From: an uncultured Bacillota bacterium
GTDB taxonomy: Bacteria > Bacillota > Clostridia > Peptostreptococcales > Anaerovoracaceae
Length of the DNA stretch: 13,526 bases
NCBI GenBank assembly: GCA_946410475.1
Contig: CAMKAM010000023.1
Location: 1 to 13,526, forward strand
Direction: 5' to 3'
Below, piece after piece: positions 12,752 to 13,526 of this stretch (the first letter of the stretch is position 1; each line of letters begins with the position of its first letter). The position numbers were made by a program, and so were the translations under genes. The notes under the pieces were generated by a model. The model worked only from the letters and a program-made list of their open reading frames with translations, was not told the DNA's origin and ran no database searches.

Positions 12752-13526
12752 TTACTCTACCGTCTGCTCCGTCGTCGACAGGATCTCATTGCCCTTCTCG
12801 ACCTGGCTGATCCTCATGTTCTTGACGTCGTCCGGGTCGACCTCCTCGTTAAGACCGAGGATCGTCGGTCCGAGGAAGACCGTATCGAGGATCTTGTCGT
12901 CGAGGGTGACCTTGCTGTATTCCGTGAAGTTCTCACCCTTGATGTAGTATTTGCCCGCGATCTCGACGACGCCCGTGATCTTGATGTCCTTGACGCCCAT
13001 CTTGAGATCGAGCCCGGCGTACGGCATGGCTCCGCCGGCATTGTATATGTACCTGTCGCCGTAGAGGATATCGTACTGCAGAGCCTCGAGGTCGGCCAGG
13101 TAAGTCTTGCTCTTCCTGTGATGCTGGTGGTAGGTGACCATCGTACCGTTATGGATATCCAGCCTGTCGAGGAGCTCCGCTCCGATCTGATAAGCATATA
13201 TATCCATATCCTTCTTCTTCATCCCGAAGTTGTCCCAGATGATATAGTCCGTCTGGTAGATGTTCCTTCCTTCAGCCAGATTGTCCTCCGTCAGGTCGCT
13301 CATTGCCGGAAGGTGGTCTCCGTACATCACGACGACCGTATCTTCTTTGAACTTCGAAAGCGTATCCGTTAGTTTCTTTACGAACTCGTCCATCTCGTAG
13401 ACCTGGTTCGCATAGTACTCCCACTGCCATTTCAGTTCGTCCGAGTCCGCCTCGAGCACCTTGACCTTCGGATCTTTTATCACCTCCTCTGTCGGGTACT
13501 TGCCGTGGCCCTGTACCGATATCGTG
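12752..13526 (-). CDS. LTA-synthase-like sulfatase, C-terminal part (cut by the window edge)
   Basis: The reading frame runs open to the right edge, so at least 257 C-terminal residues of a longer protein are seen and the N terminus (membrane helices and the catalytic Thr in relatives) lies outside. The visible part starts SVQGHGKYPT, equivalent to the QxHGPYPT segment of lipoteichoic acid synthase-like enzymes, and continues with VVVMYGDHLPA, whose Asp-His pair binds the catalytic metal in this alkaline phosphatase superfamily. After the sulfatase domain there is a beta-rich stretch of about 80 residues (ITGVVEIAGKYYIKGENF...SKVTLDDKILDTVFLG) that resembles an IPT/TIG-like Ig fold. In this family the catalytic domain faces the outside and transfers glycerol phosphate or a related group to membrane lipid or polymer. 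Whether this one makes teichoic acid or another polymer is unknown. Confidence 0.88.
   Translation of the reverse strand, partial: TISVQGHGKYPTEEVIKDPKVKVLEADSDELKWQWEYYANQVYEMDEFVKKLTDTLSKFKEDTVVVMYGDHLPAMSDLTEDNLAEGRNIYQTDYIIWDNFGMKKKDMDIYAYQIGAELLDRLDIHNGTMVTYHQHHRKSKTYLADLEALQYDILYGDRYIYNAGGAMPYAGLDLKMGVKDIKITGVVEIAGKYYIKGENFTEYSKVTLDDKILDTVFLGPTILGLNEEVDPDDVKNMRISQVEKGNEILSTTEQTVE

Noticed and set aside
1..13526. CRISPR arrays, insertion sequences, tRNA or rRNA genes, phage or defence genes
   Set aside because: No repeat-spacer pattern, transposase, integrase, cloverleaf or defence domain was recognised on either strand; the genes are metabolic and transport functions.

Overview
This window looks like chromosomal DNA from a low-to-mid-GC Gram-positive anaerobe of the Clostridia (Bacillota). 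The reasons are strong AGGAGG-type ribosome binding sites, a lipoprotein solute-binding protein of the clostridial polar amino acid type, an LTA-synthase-like sulfatase, a fused AroE-AroK enzyme and a small cysteine-rich protein of a kind I associate with this group. This placement is inference from protein style; no rRNA gene is present. Nearly everything is coded on the minus strand, so transcription runs from high to low coordinates.

Right end (13526 to 11662): the C-terminal half of an alkaline-phosphatase-superfamily sulfatase (cut by the window edge), a GNAT acetyltransferase and a YbaK/EbsC-type Cys-tRNA(Pro) deacylase, closely spaced and probably co-transcribed.

Centre (11654 to 3598): a compact aromatic amino acid operon in the order aroF (DAHP synthase), tyrA, aroB, aroA, aroC, pheA, aroE-aroK fusion, closed by a terminator. 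It covers shikimate pathway steps 1, 2, 4, 5, 6 and 7 plus the Tyr and Phe branches; only 3-dehydroquinate dehydratase (step 3) is absent. Several junctions are TGATG or few-base overlaps, suggesting translational coupling. A near-consensus promoter lies just past the ybaK stop. Between it and aroF is a roughly 210-nt leader with a 20-codon ORF containing the run Tyr-Tyr-Tyr-Phe-Tyr-Phe, then hairpins and a Rho-independent terminator. This has the layout of a leader-peptide transcription attenuator sensing the two end products of the operon, and is the most interesting item here.

Junction (about 3533 to 3152): what seem to be remains of an acyl-CoA synthetase gene. An excellent ribosome binding site and start lead into only eight codons, and 100 bases further on is an 84-codon piece with the C-terminal ANL-family domain.

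Left end (3124 to 242): a polar amino acid ABC transporter operon (binding lipoprotein, permease, ATPase) followed by a small cysteine-rich protein. Its promoter has a perfect inverted repeat over the -10 box, and the gap between binding protein and permease can form two competing hairpins. At the extreme left, the tail of a plus-strand gene converges on a bidirectional terminator.
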